DNA of 12,604 nucleotides, from contig JNEM01013791.1 of NCBI GenBank assembly GCA_000697335.1, forward strand, positions 1 to 12,604. The letters run 5' to 3'. Position 1 is the first letter of the stretch, and every line of letters begins with the position of its first letter. This document shows positions 7,960-12,604 of this stretch, piece by piece. A model generated the notes under the pieces. The model had not been told where the DNA came from and did not search any database. It saw only the letters and a program-made list of their open reading frames with translations. The position numbers and the translations under genes are program-made. This DNA is from Conidiobolus incongruus B7586. Taxonomy: Eukaryota > Entomophthoromycota > Entomophthoromycetes > Entomophthorales > Conidiobolaceae.

Positions 7960-9810
7960 ATGAAAATCCCAATAATATTTAACGTAATTCAAACTATCAA
8001 TCATAACAGAATTCTAGTCTGATGACTACTTGTGACATGAAATGATTCTAAACAAATTCGCACTTAATTTATTTGGATAAAAATATTTTTGTACTAATTT
8101 CAAAATACTTATCTTGTTCAAAATCATTATTATTTTAGTTGATATATGTATTACTTAATAATTTTGAAAAAAACTATATTAAACAAAATTTTAAAATTGT
8201 ACTTCAGCTATTATAATTATCTTAAATTTTAAATAGATTATGTATCCTCTTTATGAGTTAATACACTATTCAAAATTATAAAAACATTTGAAATTTTGTA
8301 TTTTAACCATGTGAATATTCTATTAATTAATTTAAAAAATTTGGAGTATAATAAATTTTAGCCAATAAATATATTATTAAATTATCTTAGCTTATGGATT
8401 TATATTTAATTAAAAAAAGTGATATATTAATACTAAACAATTTAAGGATTAACATTTCATTACTTGAAATATAAGTTAGTTACAGCTGAATAGTAATGTA
8501 TTATACTACTCATCCAAATACAAGCTTAATATTACTTTTCCACAGAATATTCTTTTAAATTTGGGAGAATATTTGAATTGAGTAATTTAAATATCTGATG
8601 AAAGATTAATAATTATAAGCTCAAATGAGCAAATTTAGAGCGACTGAGAATTTTAATTAAAATTTAACATCGTATATATCTTGCATAAGCAAAAATAATT
8701 AATTTTCAATGTGTATATTATACCAAATCTTTAAGGGTTTATCTCATAAAATTGACGAATATAACTTTTTAATACTATAAAATTCAAATCAAAATATATT
8801 CAAAATTTTTATATATTTCATCTTATATTTGTTTATAATTTAATAATTCCAAAACCTTTCGATTTGATCATTCCAAAAATTATGACTTATCATATGGTGT
8901 TAGTATCCATTACTTTAGTTTAAAATCATAATCACCAAACTTGGTAATATAACTTTAAACAAGTATATTGGCATTATATATCAAGATAAACATTACAGCT
9001 TTAAAGCAACATCAAATTTGTCAAACAATTTGATTATAATCAATCACAATTAAAGTATTATCAATTTTATTTATTATACTAATTCCAATATAAATTTATA
9101 ATGACAACTTAAATACTTATTTCATCACACTTTATATTAACTCTTGTATCATTTTGAAAATTATATATTTTTTTACAGGTTTTGCTATTTGTTTTTAAAA
9201 TCAAATGACTTTAAATAAAACTATATTCAACGATTTTTTCTTGTAAAAAATCTAAATTATATTAGGATAAATATTATCCAATGAAACTATAACTGAATTT
9301 ATATCCAGCTATCAATCAACTGATATATTATATATTTTAAGTTATACGATAAAAAATAAAACTCTAATTTTGAGTTAAAATATAATGATAACAAAATTAT
9401 TAGAATTGTAATATTGTAATATTGTAATAGTAGAAATCTGTTCAATATTAATGATATTTATAAAAGGCTTAAATCATATTTTCATAATTTAGTAAAATTG
9501 ATTGTTTAAAACCATAGAGAGGTTGATATTCAAAAATATTACATTAATTTTTACTATGATAAATTAAAATAATTGCTTAAAGAATCAAATAAAAGACATA
9601 TTAAAATCACAAATTATTTCAAATAAGGAATTTAATTTTTGTTTAAAATATTTTATAAAATTTAAGTGAAAAATAATTCCGAATAAATAAAACCTCAAAA
9701 AGAATGAGAAATAATTTGAAATGAAATTGTCAATAAAAAACAATTAGATAGGTATAAAATTAAAATTGATAAGTATTTTTAGTTAATTGGAATAAATATT
9801 AGACTATAAA
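7960..9810. other. AT-rich intergenic DNA between the carboxypeptidases
   Basis: About 1.85 kb with no frame, RNA gene or element that I can support. It is upstream of the first carboxypeptidase and downstream of the second, so distal enhancer-type sites could lie here unseen. It shows no obvious duplication of the coding sequences or of the other flanks. The only ordered repeat noticed is the short octamer array at 9405-9428. Confidence 0.55.
9405..9428. repeat. Three tandem copies of ATTGTAAT
   Basis: Three perfect, directly adjoining 8-base units. This is probably slippage in low-complexity DNA. No function is suggested by position. Confidence 0.8.
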
Positions 9811-11067
9811 TTAGTTGAATCCGTTGAGGGGAATGTTGGGGTTTTCTAATAAGAATTGGGAGAATTGTTTGTGACCAGAGTAAGCAGCTTGAGCACACTT
9901 GAGTAATTGGCTAGGAGGCAATTCGAAACCAATTTCATCGTCATCAGGACATAATTCAATGGTCAAGGAGACCAATTTACCCTTAGTAGCCATGTAGTCA
10001 TCAAGAGCACCACCTGCAGGATAGAGACCAGCAGAGAGATCAGAAGTGAAGTTGTAACCATGAGCATTGAAAGCATCACGAACAGAATCTCCCATCTTCT
10101 TGATGATAGGTTCGTTCTTGGAAGGAGTCATGCTCCAACCCCAGTTGCGTAAGACTAATTGACCATAAGCATGCCAGTCGACACCACCATATCTGTTAGG
10201 GAAGCTTAGAATATAGTTGGCAATGGCAGCAACTTCGGGTTCGGAGTGAGGACCGGTGCCATGGTAGGTTTCAGCAGTAGTGTTGTAAGTACTGCCAACG
10301 ACGGCCCAGTGATCATCCCAGTTACGGTTCAAATCAACACCATAAGAGCCATCATAGTTGTGGCGACGGTTCTTACGCCAGAGACGATCGTGAGTACGAG
10401 TGTATTCATAACCATCGGGATTGGCAAGAGGAACAATACGATAGGCAAATCTGTTCAAGTGATCAGCGACTTGCTTGTCCTTATCAGCATCAGCTAACAA
10501 GCGGTGGGTGATATATGAGACGGAAGCGGGAGCAATCCATTCACGAGCATGTTGGCCACCGACGTAGATGATATCTTGCTTGGGCAATTTGGAGATCTGG
10601 TTGGTGATTTCAATAGCAAAAATATCACGACCTTCAATAGATTTACCAATACTGGGGATGAAAGTAGCATATCTGGGGTATTTCTTGGCCCAGTGCTTGA
10701 ATTGAGTCTTGATGGTTTGGTAGCTTTGATAATCAGAGAAAAACTTGTCATCTGGAAGAGCGGAAGGACAGCGGGGATTTCCACGACGGGCAAGAGAGTG
10801 GCCATTTTTATTTTGAACGAATTTGCTTAAGTCATCAATTTTAACATTACATTTGGTAATAGCATTGACTTCTTTCTTTTGTTCGTCATTCAAAACACGG
10901 ATTTTGGCGACACCACCTTTGAAAGTGAATACATCGTATGCGTCTAATTTACCAGCAACCTCTTTATTGGGAACTTCACATTCCAATAATTGTTGTCCTT
11001 CATAAGATACTTGAGCCAAAGCGAGGCCAAACCAAGTTAATAAACTGTAAAATTTCATTTTAAACAA
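9811..11067 (-). CDS. Secreted zinc metallocarboxypeptidase zymogen, M14A family (second of tandem pair)
   Basis: 418 residues from the first ATG. Met4 at 11058 is the likelier start: it aligns with the paralogue's Met1 (MKFYSLL against MKIYGLI), has an AAAATGA context, and leaves room for a leader after the TATA-like site; that gives 415 residues. In long numbering the signal peptide ends near Ala18, the propeptide follows to about 93, and Arg94-Arg95 is the probable processing site. Zinc ligands are His173, Glu176 and His299. Arg228, Arg231, Asn247, Arg248, Tyr349 and catalytic Glu371 are all present. Asp356 occupies the carboxypeptidase B-type S1' position. An extra Cys100 at the start of the mature chain is absent from the paralogue. 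The two catalytic halves differ at only three residues over 186 (paralogue 205-390), whereas the propeptides have diverged strongly. The predicted role is extracellular removal of C-terminal Lys/Arg from peptides. Confidence 0.96.
   Translation of the reverse strand: MFKMKFYSLLTWFGLALAQVSYEGQQLLECEVPNKEVAGKLDAYDVFTFKGGVAKIRVLNDEQKKEVNAITKCNVKIDDLSKFVQNKNGHSLARRGNPRCPSALPDDKFFSDYQSYQTIKTQFKHWAKKYPRYATFIPSIGKSIEGRDIFAIEITNQISKLPKQDIIYVGGQHAREWIAPASVSYITHRLLADADKDKQVADHLNRFAYRIVPLANPDGYEYTRTHDRLWRKNRRHNYDGSYGVDLNRNWDDHWAVVGSTYNTTAETYHGTGPHSEPEVAAIANYILSFPNRYGGVDWHAYGQLVLRNWGWSMTPSKNEPIIKKMGDSVRDAFNAHGYNFTSDLSAGLYPAGGALDDYMATKGKLVSLTIELCPDDDEIGFELPPSQLLKCAQAAYSGHKQFSQFLLENPNIPLNGFN
9892..10443. 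repeat. Near-identical paralogous block, copy in second carboxypeptidase
   Basis: Counterpart of 6687-7238, in direct orientation. The differing island is at 10252-10273. The block is confined to coding sequence; the DNA beyond the two stop codons is not recognisably similar. Confidence 0.9.
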
Positions 11068-11100
11068 TCAAAGTACACGAAACCTTCTTTGAACATTATG

Positions 11101-11109
11101 ATATTTATA
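11101..11109 (-). promoter_or_regulatory. Candidate TATA box of the second carboxypeptidase
   Basis: The minus strand reads TATAAATAT, 34-42 bases before the first ATG and 43-51 before the preferred Met4 codon. The latter distance matches that of the paralogue's TATA site better, which supports Met4 as the start. Confidence 0.5.
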
Positions 11110-11137
11110 ATCCAATTCTTTATTCTCATGCAACTTC

Positions 11138-11161
11138 TGATCTTATGACCAGACTGTCACA
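11138..11161 (-). promoter_or_regulatory. Shared upstream element TGTGAC-N12-AGATCA (second copy)
   Basis: Same half-sites, order, strand and 12-base spacing as at 7936-7959. It lies 28 bases upstream of its TATA-like site, against 25 in the paralogue. A TCA within the spacer is also shared. Retention in otherwise diverged flanks suggests constraint or common regulation. Confidence 0.4.
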
Positions 11162-12604
11162 ACCAACCTTTATATGTTAAATATAGTTTTTATAATGCTT
11201 AATTAACTTTACAGCTGAATTATCTAGAATATGGTGACATATTGATTATACATTCATCCAATCAATACATACATATTTCACCGGATCATAACCTCAAAAG
11301 TCCAAAAATTTAATTAATACTTGAATTTGAGACTTTGTTTAACAGATCAAAAAATATCAGAATTTGTTTAAATGAATTGGTTACTTGAATTAATTAATTA
11401 AATATGGAGCTTAAGCGTTATCACTTGATTTTCATATTCTAGTCAATTTCCATTCTGTTATAATTTATTATTGACAGGTGATTCAGTATATATAAATATG
11501 TTAGGGTTGCTATTCTATATTAGTTTCTTAAAGCATTCATATTTTTTTAATTTCAATGTGTCAGTACCAAAGTCAAAAGACTTAATAATTTAAAGGAATT
11601 TAAAATCACATTAAAATTGAAAATATCACAAAAATTGATGACTTAATTTCTCATTTCGTTAATCACAATGATTGTATATCAGTCATACCTTCCCCACCAA
11701 ATCCATTATAATTTGTGTAAATTTTTGTTGAGAAATTTTTCGAGAACCTTAAATCTCGGGAATTGATAACTATTATTTAATTATAAAAATTCTTATTATA
11801 TATAAATTCAATATAAAATAACTACTTGTAATTTAAGTTTTTGAGTTAAAATAATACAATTAAGATTGTTATTGATTAATATTAATTTATATTAAATCTT
11901 CATATGAATAATATTTTATGTCATTGTAATGTCTAAAATCTAGTGTTATGAATTTTAGAGATTTATATTTAATTTGTATTAATAGGTTCATGGTGGAAAT
12001 AATAAAATATTTTATTACTTAATATTTGATTAATGTGTCGTATATAATTATGTATTATATCATTACTCAATATTAAGAAGTATATACTAATGAAATTTAA
12101 TTAATTTTTGAGTTAAAATTTTAATAATAAGAATAATCAATTTTGAAACAATATAATTATTATCTCAATAATAGTCTTAATTTCAAAAATTATATTATAA
12201 TTAATTAATGAAAATTAAATTGAATATTTGAAAATTCAATACAAATTACAATATAAAAATTGATAAAAGAATTCTTAAATTAAAATTTATTAAAAAAATT
12301 AATATATTTTTAATTACTTAAAATAACTGTAATTATATAAGTTATAATTTAGCAAATATATTAAATATGATAACTTTTTTTGTTTTTTAAATAAATAATT
12401 TTTTAGAATTTTAATTTTATATATTTTATAATTATTATATATAATAATAAATATCTTTAATTTATAATAAAAATACCAATTAAAAATATTTTTATTTAAT
12501 AAATAATATAAAACTTATTATTAATTAATTTATCTTTATTAATTAAATAAAACAATCTATATAATATTATAATTTATTATATTAATTAATATTTATTTAA
12601 ATAT
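11162..12604. other. Extremely AT-rich intergenic DNA
   Basis: No gene is supported on either strand. The last 700 bases or so are almost pure A/T with many short TTAATTAA-like palindromic runs. A TATA-like string near 11490 on the plus strand is not followed by an open frame. A single TTAGGG nearby is isolated and is not a telomeric array. Confidence 0.6.

Noticed and set aside
11501-11510. TTAGGG-containing string that could suggest a telomere
   Set aside because: Only one unit is present, with no tandem array.
12100-12604. Very AT-rich right end as a possible replication origin, centromere or mitochondrial insert
   Set aside because: Composition alone is not specific in this genome. No ordered repeat or mitochondrial coding sequence was seen.

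Overview
The window looks like nuclear DNA of an early-diverging, very AT-rich fungus. The protein style fits the entomophthoralean fungi, of which Conidiobolus is the best guess: secreted zinc carboxypeptidases and membrane-proximal alpha/beta hydrolases in tandem families, intronless frames, and coding islands in extremely AT-rich DNA. No database search was possible, so this placement is inference. There is no sign of a bacterial operon, phage or CRISPR system, and no mobile element could be supported.

Layout. All recognisable genes lie on the minus strand and form two tandem paralogue pairs. On the left are two alpha/beta hydrolases of the hormone-sensitive-lipase type. The 977-2411 copy is heavily decayed, with several frameshifts and stops and a lost catalytic His. 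The 3385-4833 copy is intact, with the triad candidates Ser220, Glu345 and His385. Between the hydrolases and the next pair lies a small patch of higher GC (about 5061-5360) with an open minus-strand frame of unknown family, probably a gene relic, followed by a (TA)n microsatellite. On the right are two secreted M14A metallocarboxypeptidase zymogens, 6606-7856 and 9811-11067. Each has a signal peptide, a propeptide, a dibasic processing site and a complete zinc and catalytic residue set. An Asp in the S1' pocket predicts preference for C-terminal Lys/Arg.

How the parts relate. The two carboxypeptidases share a roughly 550 bp block of near-identical DNA in the catalytic half, while their propeptides and flanks have diverged. 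This is the pattern left by gene conversion. Their promoters also share a spaced element (TGTGAC-N12-AGATCA) upstream of similarly placed TATA boxes, which suggests co-regulation. Secreted carboxypeptidases of this kind would trim peptides released by endoproteases outside the cell. The hydrolase is probably an esterase or deacetylase acting on small lipophilic esters. No pathway link between the two pairs is visible.

The rest (1-976, 2412-3384, 5581-6605, 7960-9810, 11162-12604) is AT-rich intergenic DNA with no gene that I can support. I did not find a new multi-gene system. The most informative signals are the mosaic gene conversion, the shared promoter element and the opposite fates of the hydrolase copies.
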